26,438 nt of DNA from Bacillota bacterium (GTDB lineage: Bacteria > Bacillota_G > Limnochordia > DTU010), in assembly GCA_012799255.1 (NCBI GenBank), contig JAAZLQ010000138.1, positions 1 through 26,438 of the forward strand, written 5' to 3'. Shown here piece by piece: positions 15,164 through 21,993 of the stretch (its first letter is position 1; each line of letters opens with the position of its first letter). A model generated the notes under the pieces. That model was not told the origin of the DNA. It searched no databases and worked only from the letters and a program-made list of their open reading frames with translations. A program made the translations under genes and the position numbers.

Positions 15164-16027
15164 ATGCATGTAAATAAAACACGATCGTGGTACTTGGAGA
15201 AGTTTTCTACAGCTCTGATCTGGCTGTTTCTGTCCATAGCTTGTCTAATGGTTTTGATTCCCCTAATATTCATGTTTACAGCTTCAGCAATGCCCGCAAG
15301 GGAGATTATGCGTTTGCCTTATCCGTGGATTCCGGACGGCATCTATTGGCCTAACTTCCTTAACGGTCTTAGGGGACCTGAGGGTGACTACATTTTCATT
15401 CGGAATGCCCTCAACTCGCTAATCGTCGCCAGTACGGTTGCATTTTTCACCGTAATTTTGTCGTCAATGACCGGGTATGGTTTGGCGAAGTTTAAGTTCA
15501 AAGGTAGAAACCTGGTGTTTATGTTGATCATGGCCACCATGATGATCCCCTTTGAAGCTATCATGATTCCTCTCTACATGGTCGCCATGCGGATGGGATT
15601 GCAGGACTCGTATGCTGGCTTGATTTTGCCCTTTTTAGCTAATGCCTTCGGGGTCTTTTTGATGCGTCAGAACCTGATTACGTTCCCTGATGAGATCCTT
15701 GACGCAGCCCGGATCGATGGGGCCAGCGAACCGAGAATTTTTACTCGGATTGTTCTTCCCAGTTCGGGGCCGGCAGTTGCTACTTTGGCCATCCTGGCGT
15801 TTCGTTCCCAGTGGGATAGCTTACTTTGGCCTCTGTTAGTGATTCAGTCTGATGAAATGAAGACGATTCCCTTGTATATTACGAGGTATATGGCTGAAAC
15901 CCACAGTGACGAAGGTATCATGATGGCTGTAGCCGTCATGGCCAGCATTCCCATGATTATGCTGTTCTTGACCTTGTCTAAGTACTTCGTCAGCAAAGAA
16001 GGTTTAACTTCAGCGACAAAGGGATAA
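15164..16027 (+). CDS. Sugar ABC transporter permease, MalG/UgpE type
   Basis: 287 residues from ATG 15164, with GGAGGG seven bases upstream. Six membrane helices; the EAA loop reads EILDAARIDGASEPRIFTRIVLPSSGPA, and the C terminus YFVSKEGLTSATKG is typical of MalG-like subunits, whose tail contacts the ATPases. It is the second half of the transport channel for the binding protein at the head of the operon. A terminator closes the operon 5 bases after the stop. It must use an ATPase from elsewhere, probably an MsmX/UgpC-type shared subunit. Confidence 0.92.
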   Translation: MHVNKTRSWYLEKFSTALIWLFLSIACLMVLIPLIFMFTASAMPAREIMRLPYPWIPDGIYWPNFLNGLRGPEGDYIFIRNALNSLIVASTVAFFTVILSSMTGYGLAKFKFKGRNLVFMLIMATMMIPFEAIMIPLYMVAMRMGLQDSYAGLILPFLANAFGVFLMRQNLITFPDEILDAARIDGASEPRIFTRIVLPSSGPAVATLAILAFRSQWDSLLWPLLVIQSDEMKTIPLYITRYMAETHSDEGIMMAVAVMASIPMIMLFLTLSKYFVSKEGLTSATKG

Positions 16028-16031
16028 AAGT

Positions 16032-16063
16032 AAGGCACCCCAGAATTTACGGGGTGCCTTTTT
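16032..16063. terminator. Shared terminator, sugar transporter operon and abgB-like gene
   Basis: AAGGCACCCC (16032-16041) pairs with GGGGTGCCTT (16051-16060) across a 9-base loop, with TTTTT on the plus strand. It lies between convergent genes. Confidence 0.88.
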
Positions 16064-16066
16064 CCA

Positions 16067-17449
16067 TCATGGAAGAGGACTTACATACTGTTTTGCTGTG
16101 GTTCTGCGATTAAACTCCGCCTTAGCCGCCTCCACTAAGCTATGATCATTGATTAGGTCATACATGATTCCAGCCAGGACTTGGGCGGCATAGTGCATTC
16201 CCTTGAGACCCAGAGTTGAACCAGAGGCAGCGGTCGCTTGCCAGGAATGGGCAGGTGCCCCCAGCGGCCAAGTGGCAGTAAGAAATAGGTTCATGGGCAT
16301 TATCCAAGAGACATCGCCACTATCAGAGGAACCGGCCATAATAACAGAGTTGGCTTTTTCTCTGTCCAATACACCTGAAAAGACCGATCCACCTTCGCCA
16401 TCTGTAGCTGACACAAACTTTTTAATCTCCCCATGAACTAGGTCAGGGTCGAGTGAGTCTTGCAGAGCTTGAGCAAAAGCCAATTCGTTCTCCGTATAGG
16501 TTGGAGGTTCAATTTCAGTCAGGTTCTTATAAGTTAAATCAAAGAGTACTTGGTTGGGTAGAAGCTCATAGCAACCGCCTAACACCTGGTATTCCACCGT
16601 GGTTTCAGTCATCAGGGCGGCCCCTTCCGCTATTTTGAGCAATCTCTTAGTAATGCTCTCCACATCCTCTCGGTGTGGTGCCCGTACATAGTACCAGGAT
16701 TCAGCTTCCTTAGGAACGATATTCGGTGAACCTCCAGCATAAGTAATGGTGTAATGAATTCTCGCTTCCTGAATCACATGCTCCCTTAAATAGTTGGCAC
16801 CAACATTCATCAGTTCCACCGCATCTAAAGCGGAACGTCCAGACTCTGGGGATTGGGCTGCGTGTGCAGAGATTCCCCGAAACTTAAATTTGATGGAGTT
16901 GTTGGCGAGATAGGCAGTTTCAAGGGCACAATTCACGTTCATAGGATGCCAACTAAGGGCCAAATCACAATCAGCGAAGGCTCCCGCCCGGATCATCTTC
17001 ACTTTTCCAACTAGGGATTCTTCTTCGGGACAACCGTAGAAGCGCACTGTTCCTTGTTTCCCGGTTGTTTCTAAGTACTTCTTAATGGCCAGTGTAGCTC
17101 CAAAAGCAGCAGCACCCAGGAGATTATGACCACAACCATGCCCCGGCCCATTTGGTACCGCAGGATTCTGCTTGGTATCCACTTTTTGGGACAGACCGGG
17201 TAGTGCATCGTATTCTCCTAGAACCGCGATTACAGGAGAACCATGACCAAATTCGGCCAGAAAAGCGTGGGGAAGCTCGTCACCAAAGCCAGAGACTTCA
17301 AAGCCGTTTTCTCCCAGTACTTTTCGGTATAGGTCAGCTGCTTTTTCCTCCTGTTCCGAAAGCTCAGGATGATTCCAGATCTCAAGACTAACCTTAGAGA
17401 CTACTTCTTTAACCTCATCTAAGTAGTTTAAGACATCCGTTTTAGTCAT
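16067..17449 (-). CDS. M20 family metallohydrolase, AbgB-like
   Basis: 460 residues from ATG 17449, which has GGAGGGG upstream on the minus strand; an in-frame start at 17518 would overlap the nitroreductase gene. M20 metal-binding features: GEYDALPG (around Asp81), HGCGHN (104-109), CPEEE (140-144) and the downstream HP in LSWHPMN. The dimerisation domain has FRGISAHAAQSPESGRSALDA, and the C terminus has SSDSGDVSWIMP, characteristic of p-aminobenzoyl-glutamate hydrolase subunit B and related amidases. It removes an acyl or aryl group from an amino acid in the cytoplasm; the exact substrate is unknown. It lies 26 bases after the nitroreductase, in one operon. No AbgA partner is adjacent. Confidence 0.87.
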   Translation of the reverse strand: MTKTDVLNYLDEVKEVVSKVSLEIWNHPELSEQEEKAADLYRKVLGENGFEVSGFGDELPHAFLAEFGHGSPVIAVLGEYDALPGLSQKVDTKQNPAVPNGPGHGCGHNLLGAAAFGATLAIKKYLETTGKQGTVRFYGCPEEESLVGKVKMIRAGAFADCDLALSWHPMNVNCALETAYLANNSIKFKFRGISAHAAQSPESGRSALDAVELMNVGANYLREHVIQEARIHYTITYAGGSPNIVPKEAESWYYVRAPHREDVESITKRLLKIAEGAALMTETTVEYQVLGGCYELLPNQVLFDLTYKNLTEIEPPTYTENELAFAQALQDSLDPDLVHGEIKKFVSATDGEGGSVFSGVLDREKANSVIMAGSSDSGDVSWIMPMNLFLTATWPLGAPAHSWQATAASGSTLGLKGMHYAAQVLAGIMYDLINDHSLVEAAKAEFNRRTTAKQYVSPLP

Positions 17450-17475
17450 GGTTACCCCTCCTATCGCCGGAGTTC

Positions 17476-18024
17476 TTAGGAACCCCATTTTTCCCAATGG
17501 ATCTTTTCCTGTTCCCAAATTTGGGGACGGTCCTTTTCTTCTGCAGGATGCCCCAGGGCCACGACTGCCATGGGTTCAATATGCTCAGGTAGTTCCAGCT
17601 CTTCTTTGAGTAGATGATACCAGGATGAGCCTGCACCAACACCGCACCAAACGCCACCAAGGTTAAGTCCATGAATCGCTAGCAGAATGTTTTGCGTTGC
17701 CGCGAAGCAATCTGCATAGAGGTACTCGGGTCGATCTTCGACCCCCTTATCTCCTAAGATCACCAGGGCGCAGGGGGCTTTATCAACCATCCAAGCATGG
17801 GTTTTACCCTTAGCTATCTTTGTGAGACGCTCTTGATCTTTAACCACTAGGAAATGGAAGGGTCTTTTGTTTTTTGCTGTTGGAGCAGAAAGACCAGCTT
17901 CCAAAATAGTATTAACGTGCAGTTCACTAACGGGTTCCGATGTAAACCTACGGATACTACGTCTTTCGCGGATCGCGGTGAGCACATCAATGGTACTCGT
18001 TGCAAAATCGTTTTTGACTTTCAT
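17476..18024 (-). CDS. Nitroreductase family FMN-dependent oxidoreductase
   Basis: 182 residues from ATG 18024, with AGGAGGTG six bases upstream. FMN-binding pattern RERRSIRRFTSEPVS near the N terminus, then APTAKNKRPFHFLVV, and the central ADCFAATQNILLAIHGLNLGGVWCGV stretch; the C-terminal VALGHPAEEK is also typical. These flavoenzymes reduce nitro, quinone or enone compounds with NAD(P)H; the natural substrate is unknown. First gene of a two-gene leftward operon with the AbgB-like hydrolase, divergent from dps across about 220 bases. Confidence 0.9.
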   Translation of the reverse strand: MKVKNDFATSTIDVLTAIRERRSIRRFTSEPVSELHVNTILEAGLSAPTAKNKRPFHFLVVKDQERLTKIAKGKTHAWMVDKAPCALVILGDKGVEDRPEYLYADCFAATQNILLAIHGLNLGGVWCGVGAGSSWYHLLKEELELPEHIEPMAVVALGHPAEEKDRPQIWEQEKIHWEKWGS

Positions 18025-18152
18025 GATTTCACCTCCTAATTATGTCCTTTCTAACAGATCTTTCGACAACAGGAATTGAAATCTTTCCACCCAGCACAAT
18101 TTTCGGCTGGTTGTTATAAGTTGGGGATTTTGTGAGAAGATAGAATTGTACC

Positions 18153-18181
18153 TTGACAATATTGTTAGTAAGGGTTATCAT
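18153..18181 (+). promoter_or_regulatory. Strong sigma-A promoter of dps
   Basis: TTGACA (18153-18158), a 17-base spacer and TATCAT (18176-18181): a perfect -35 and five of six at -10. The predicted start is near 18188, about 58 bases before the GTG. Confidence 0.75.
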
Positions 18182-18197
18182 TAAGACAAATGACAGA

Positions 18198-18217
18198 TTT
18201 AGGACTCGTTTCCTAAA
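18198..18217. promoter_or_regulatory. Inverted repeat in the dps leader
   Basis: TTTAGGA (18198-18204) and TCCTAAA (18211-18217) around a 6-base spacer, just downstream of the predicted transcription start and 15 bases before the ribosome binding site. It could be an operator for a stress or metal regulator or an RNA hairpin; it does not match the PerR or Fur box consensus well. Confidence 0.35.
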
Positions 18218-18245
18218 AATATATAACTAACAGGAGGCCGTTATC

Positions 18246-18713
18246 GTGAACAGAATTGGTTTATCAAACGAAAAAACGAAGAAGGTTGCAGAACACCTAG
18301 ACCAACACCTTGCAGACTTGCACGTTCTCTATACAAAGCTCCACAACTATCATTGGAATGTGGAAGGACCTGAGTTCTTTACCCTCCATGCACAGCTAGA
18401 AGAACTATATGATGCGGTTGCTGAAGAAATTGACGAAGTTGCTGAGCGTATCTTAATGATTGGGCATCGTCCATCCGCGTCCCTCGCCGCATATCTGAAA
18501 AAGGCAAAGTTACAGGAAGCTGCCAGTGAGCCGATTTCTGGCAAGGTCATAGTTCAACAACTAATGGCAGACTATGGTCATTTAATTGCTGGCTTACGGG
18601 CAGGAATTGAGACTGCTCAAGAAGTGGGTGACGAAGTGAGTGTGGACCTGATGATCGGTTCCTTGTCCGCTTACGAAAAGACTGTTTGGATGCTAGATGC
18701 CTACCTTAAGTAG
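18246..18713 (+). CDS. dps: Dps ferritin-like DNA-protection protein
   Basis: 155 residues from GTG 18246, with AGGAGG eight bases upstream. Dps proteins form 12-subunit shells that oxidise and store iron, removing peroxide. The inter-subunit ferroxidase ligands are all present with family spacing: His36 in NYHWNVEGP, His48 in TLHAQ, Asp63 and Glu67 in EEIDEVAERI. There is no basic N-terminal tail, so direct DNA binding is not evident; protection may be mainly by iron sequestration. It is monocistronic, with its own strong promoter and terminator, divergent from the nitroreductase operon. Confidence 0.94.
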   Translation: MNRIGLSNEKTKKVAEHLDQHLADLHVLYTKLHNYHWNVEGPEFFTLHAQLEELYDAVAEEIDEVAERILMIGHRPSASLAAYLKKAKLQEAASEPISGKVIVQQLMADYGHLIAGLRAGIETAQEVGDEVSVDLMIGSLSAYEKTVWMLDAYLK

Positions 18714-18729
18714 ATTTACCCAATTAACA

Positions 18730-18770
18730 AAGCAGCTCTCTGCATTAGAGCAGGGGGCTGCTTATTTTTT
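18730..18770 (+). terminator. Terminator after dps
   Basis: AAGCAGC (18730-18736) pairs with GCTGCTT (18757-18763), with an inner partly paired arm, then ATTTTTT. The end of the convergent amidase gene overlaps it. Confidence 0.75.
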
Positions 18771-19602
18771 CCCACTGAAATAGCTGACCTGGATCCCATT
18801 TGCGGTTAGGGTCGTAGGCATGGTGCGAGAGTATGTTTTCTGGGGGAACTCCATATTTGCTTCTGAGCTGATACAGCAAAATATTGAGGGATAAGTATTG
18901 TTCTGGTGTATAGCCTCGATCTTCAGATTTGATACGGGCATTGGCTACCAACCCGACCACATCTGCCATCTCCGCTTTGGTGCCAATGCCAAGAAGTTCA
19001 ATGCCAATAGAATAGCGATTCATGTTGTTGGTCAATCTTGGATCTCCGTTCCAGGACCCGTTTCCTGCATGGCGGGCTATGTTGTGATCGGCAACGAATC
19101 TAAAGATTTGCCCCTCCCGATCAATCACATAGTGTGCCTCTACCCCATAGTCAGCAAAGATAGCCCTGATTCGCTCCATACGAAAAGGATTAGTAGGATT
19201 CAGCGCGGCATCACTGATAGCATGGAGCATGATATATTGAATGTCTGCTTCCCCTTGTGGCCTTAGTGGCCTTCCGGTGATTGGTCCACCTGGTGCTTGA
19301 AGGATGACCGGACCATTCCAAGGCATAAAGATAGCTCGCAGCACTTGGTCTTGGTCCATTACTATAGTGGTCTCCAGGCTCGTTGGTTCAGCCACATTGC
19401 CCTCCCAACCAATAAACTGCCAACCGGGAGCTGCCTCGGCCTGAATAGTAACCAGGGTTCCTGCTACGAAGCTTCCTGTTCGGTCTGGTTTCACTGTTCC
19501 CTCCCCGTGAATTTCCATAGTAAGCTGGTACCCGGTTCTTTTTACCTGACACCCCGTTAACGTTGTTACAGCGATAATTACAAGCAAAATCCACTTTTTC
19601 AT
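18745..19602 (-). CDS. N-acetylmuramoyl-L-alanine amidase lipoprotein
   Basis: 285 residues from ATG 19602, chosen because it opens the signal peptide MKKWILLVIIAVTTLTGC with the lipobox cysteine at 18; an in-frame upstream start would bury it. Residues about 25-92 form a small beta domain of the InlB/bacterial-repeat type (GEGTVKPDRTGSFVAGT, APGWQFIGWEGN). Residues about 120-272 are an Amidase_2 (PGRP-like) domain: His127 in IMLHAIS, AHYVIDREGQIFRFV, RHAG, SIGIELLG and HHAYDPNRKWDPG with zinc ligand His (260/261) and Asp270. It cleaves the bond between N-acetylmuramic acid and L-alanine in peptidoglycan, anchored at the membrane. Convergent with dps, divergent from the methyltransferase-like gene. 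Confidence 0.87.
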   Translation of the reverse strand: MKKWILLVIIAVTTLTGCQVKRTGYQLTMEIHGEGTVKPDRTGSFVAGTLVTIQAEAAPGWQFIGWEGNVAEPTSLETTIVMDQDQVLRAIFMPWNGPVILQAPGGPITGRPLRPQGEADIQYIMLHAISDAALNPTNPFRMERIRAIFADYGVEAHYVIDREGQIFRFVADHNIARHAGNGSWNGDPRLTNNMNRYSIGIELLGIGTKAEMADVVGLVANARIKSEDRGYTPEQYLSLNILLYQLRSKYGVPPENILSHHAYDPNRKWDPGQLFQWEKISSPLL

Positions 19603-19735
19603 AGTTACCCCACTTCTAGCTGGGCACCTTTTCTTCCTGTGGAAATTAGTGGACCCTAGGATGGGAAATAGTGGGCAGGTAACCGTGTCTGGAGATCGAA
19701 TATACTGATAACTGGTTTGGGAGGAGTGTTTAGTC

Positions 19736-20410
19736 ATGCACAAGGCTGCAATTAACTATGCACTGCGCGTTTTTGTGCAGAGGATTCTAGCATTAGTTTT
19801 GTTCTTGCTCGGTTCGGGCTGGGCGTTAAATTGGACTGTAGGATTATATTTTGGCACTAATTTCTTGGCGGCTGCCGTTTCCATGGTGTACATGTACAAC
19901 GTGAGCCCTGAGACTTTGGCGCAACGGGGAAAGGTTGTTACAGACTCTCCGGTGTGGGACAAGTTACTTCTGGGGTTGTATTGGCTATTGCACTTTTTTG
20001 TGATTCACTTGGCGGCAGGATTAGAATTCAAAAATGCTATACAAAATATGACTGTGTTCTGGACTGGCATCATCTTGGTGGTAGGCTCCACCATACTTTC
20101 CTTAGCGGCACTAAAGGTGAATACATTTTTGGAATCTACAGCAAGGCTACAAACGGAGAGGGGGCAAACGGTAATTCGGGAAGGAGTGTACGGGGTGGTA
20201 CGGCATCCTACTTACTCAGCGGTGCTTTTGTCCTGCTTAGGGATTTCACTTGTTTTCCAAACACCCTTTGTTTGCTTAGTGGCATTGATCAGTACAGTCC
20301 TCATAGTGGTTAGGACTTACCTTGAAGATAAGATGCTTCAGGAAAACCTCGCCGGTTACAAGCAATACGTTCGGGACGTGCGGTATCGATTGATCCCCTT
20401 TGTATGGTAA
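19736..20410 (+). CDS. Isoprenylcysteine carboxyl methyltransferase-like membrane protein
   Basis: 224 residues from ATG 19736, with GGGAGGAG upstream. Several hydrophobic helices, then the SAM-binding C-terminal signature of the ICMT/PEMT-like family: GVYGVVRHPTYSA (RHPTY at 156-160), Glu197 in RTYLEDKMLQENL, then YKQYVRDVRYRLIPFVW. The family methylates carboxyl or other groups at the membrane surface; bacterial members are mostly uncharacterised and the substrate cannot be told. It is monocistronic and followed by a good terminator. Confidence 0.83.
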   Translation: MHKAAINYALRVFVQRILALVLFLLGSGWALNWTVGLYFGTNFLAAAVSMVYMYNVSPETLAQRGKVVTDSPVWDKLLLGLYWLLHFFVIHLAAGLEFKNAIQNMTVFWTGIILVVGSTILSLAALKVNTFLESTARLQTERGQTVIREGVYGVVRHPTYSAVLLSCLGISLVFQTPFVCLVALISTVLIVVRTYLEDKMLQENLAGYKQYVRDVRYRLIPFVW

Positions 20411-20439
20411 GGGTTTGTATGTAGTTCCTGATTAAAGAT

Positions 20440-20484
20440 GGGCGTTGCCTACCACTTAGAAAGGTAGCCGCAACGCCCTTTTTT
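20440..20484 (+). terminator. Terminator after the methyltransferase-like gene
   Basis: GGGCGTTGC (20440-20448) with GCAACGCCC (20470-20478), extended by CTACC/GGTAG, then TTTTTT. Confidence 0.9.
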
Positions 20485-20608
20485 GCTGGGAGTAATGATT
20501 GTTAGCCAAGAGAAAAGGAGCGCAGAGTAATATTTACTTTCCTTATAAAAAATTAGCAAAAAAAGCAGGAGGCGCCCCATCGTTAGAGAAATATAAGGCA
20601 CGGGGACG

Positions 20609-20637
20609 TTGTCCCCATGGATTCTTTTCCTTTTAGT
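20609..20637 (+). promoter_or_regulatory. Candidate promoter of malEFG
   Basis: TTGTCC (20609-20614), a 17-base spacer and TTTAGT (20632-20637), ending where the LacI/CcpA-type site begins. Four of six matches in each hexamer. The -35 overlaps a small GGGGAC/GTCCCC hairpin (20602-20616). Confidence 0.3.
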
Positions 20638-20650
20638 GCAAACGTTGTCA
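20637..20650. promoter_or_regulatory. LacI/CcpA-type operator (cre-like) upstream of malE
   Basis: TGCAAACGTTGTCA fits the cre consensus TGNAANCGNTNNCA at every fixed position and has the AACGTT centre of LacI-family operators. It lies about 70 bases before the malE start, so CcpA or a dedicated MalR-type repressor could act here. No LacI-family gene is in the window. Confidence 0.5.
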
Positions 20651-20718
20651 TCGTGGAGGTGATAGGATCTTTTCGCTTGGTGTTGTCAATTCTCGAATAA
20701 CAAATGGAGGTGCCTGAA

Positions 20719-21915
20719 TTGAAAAGATTAGCCACGATTTGCTTCGTGCTTGTTCTAGCCTTGACGCTTAGCATGCCTGTTCTGGCTTCTGTTCCTGGCG
20801 AATTATTGATTTGGTCCGACGGTGAAAGGGCCCCTGTATTGACCGAAGTGGCCAAGAGATTTGTTGTCGAGTACGGTATTTCTGTCAGAATACAAGAGTT
20901 GCCCTTTGGCGATATCCGTGACAATCTAGCCATTGTTGCTCCCACTGGTGAAGGTCCCGACATTATTATCGGTGCCCACGACTGGTTGGGTCAACTGGTC
21001 ACCGACGGCCTGATTGATCCTATTGACATTGAAGATGAATCCCTTTTCCTTGAGTCCGGCCTGGACGCCTTTACTTGGGGCGGACAACGCTACGGAATCC
21101 CCTATGCAATTGAGTCTATCGGTCTTTTCTATAACAAAGATCTAGTAGGTGAAGAGGGCATAAACAGTTTTGAAGAGTTAATGGAAATTAGTAAGGAGCT
21201 AACAGCTCAAGGCAAATATGGCTTAGTCCTGCCTCAACCTGATCCTTACCATACCTTCCCTTTCTTTAGCATCCTGGGTGGTTATGTCTTCGGCATGGAT
21301 GCTGATGGCGTATTGGATCCACTAGATGTTGGTTTGGCTAACGAAGGTGGCGTGGCTGGCTTTGAGCTTTTTGCCAAGCTCATGGATGATGGGGTAATTG
21401 CCCGTGCCACACCGTATGATACCATGATGAGTCTCTTCCAAAACGGAGATGCAGCCACAATGATGACTGGTCCTTGGGCATTTGGCGATGTTCGCTCTGC
21501 TGGTGTAAACTATGGGTTTACTCAGATTCCCTCTTATCAAGGACAATTCGGAAAACCTTTCTTGGGTGCTCAAGGGTTTATGGTTAGCGCTTTTAGTGAG
21601 AACAAAATGTTGGCCAATATCTTCCTCAACGAGTTTGTTTCTACCAAAGAAACCATGTTGGCCATTTTCGAAGGAGATCCTCGTCCAACAGCATTTTTGC
21701 CAGCTGCTGACGTAATCAACGAAGATCCAGATATGCGTGGTGTAATGGAAGCTGCCGCGGAGGCAATTCCCATGCCGGCTATTCCTGCTATGAATTCTGT
21801 TTGGACTGCATGGAGCGACGCTCTAGAGGTAGTAATTAACCAGCAATCCACTCCGAAAGCAGCTATCGAAAATGCAGTGGAACTCATTGTTAAGACCATC
21901 AAAGACAGTATGTAA
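20719..21915 (+). CDS. malE: Maltose/maltodextrin-binding protein
   Basis: 398 residues from TTG 20719, with GGAGGTG six bases upstream; ATG 20704 precedes that site. The signal peptide KRLATICFVLVLALTLSMPVLA is cut by signal peptidase I and has no lipobox. The mature protein follows MalE closely: ELLIWSDGERAP, DIIIGAHDWLGQL, YGIPYAIESIGLFYNKDL, GYVFGMDADGVLDP, AATMMTGPWAFGDV and AIPMPAIPAMNSVWTAW. It binds maltose or maltodextrins outside the membrane and docks on MalFG. First gene of malEFG, followed by a strong hairpin. The ATPase is not encoded here. Confidence 0.92.
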   Translation: MKRLATICFVLVLALTLSMPVLASVPGELLIWSDGERAPVLTEVAKRFVVEYGISVRIQELPFGDIRDNLAIVAPTGEGPDIIIGAHDWLGQLVTDGLIDPIDIEDESLFLESGLDAFTWGGQRYGIPYAIESIGLFYNKDLVGEEGINSFEELMEISKELTAQGKYGLVLPQPDPYHTFPFFSILGGYVFGMDADGVLDPLDVGLANEGGVAGFELFAKLMDDGVIARATPYDTMMSLFQNGDAATMMTGPWAFGDVRSAGVNYGFTQIPSYQGQFGKPFLGAQGFMVSAFSENKMLANIFLNEFVSTKETMLAIFEGDPRPTAFLPAADVINEDPDMRGVMEAAAEAIPMPAIPAMNSVWTAWSDALEVVINQQSTPKAAIENAVELIVKTIKDSM

Positions 21916-21922
21916 TTGTGCT

Positions 21923-21953
21923 GATTCCCCTTGGAGTTTCTCCAAGGGGAATC
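21923..21953 (+). promoter_or_regulatory. mRNA hairpin between malE and malF
   Basis: A perfect 14-bp stem, GATTCCCCTTGGAG (21923-21936) with CTCCAAGGGGAATC (21940-21953), and a 3-base loop. No T run follows. As in the first sugar operon, it should protect the binding-protein message or cut read-through. Confidence 0.75.
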
Positions 21954-21993
21954 CCGTACAGGGAGCGAGCTTTTTAGAAATGAGTGATGGAAA

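Noticed and set aside
19954..20313. 119-codon open frame inside the methyltransferase-like gene
   Set aside because: Shifted frame of a well-supported gene; composition is not protein-like.
20602..20616. GGGGAC-GTT-GTCCCC hairpin as a mobile repeat (REP/MITE end)
   Set aside because: Only one copy in the window and no target-site duplication seen; kept only as a local stem in the malE leader.
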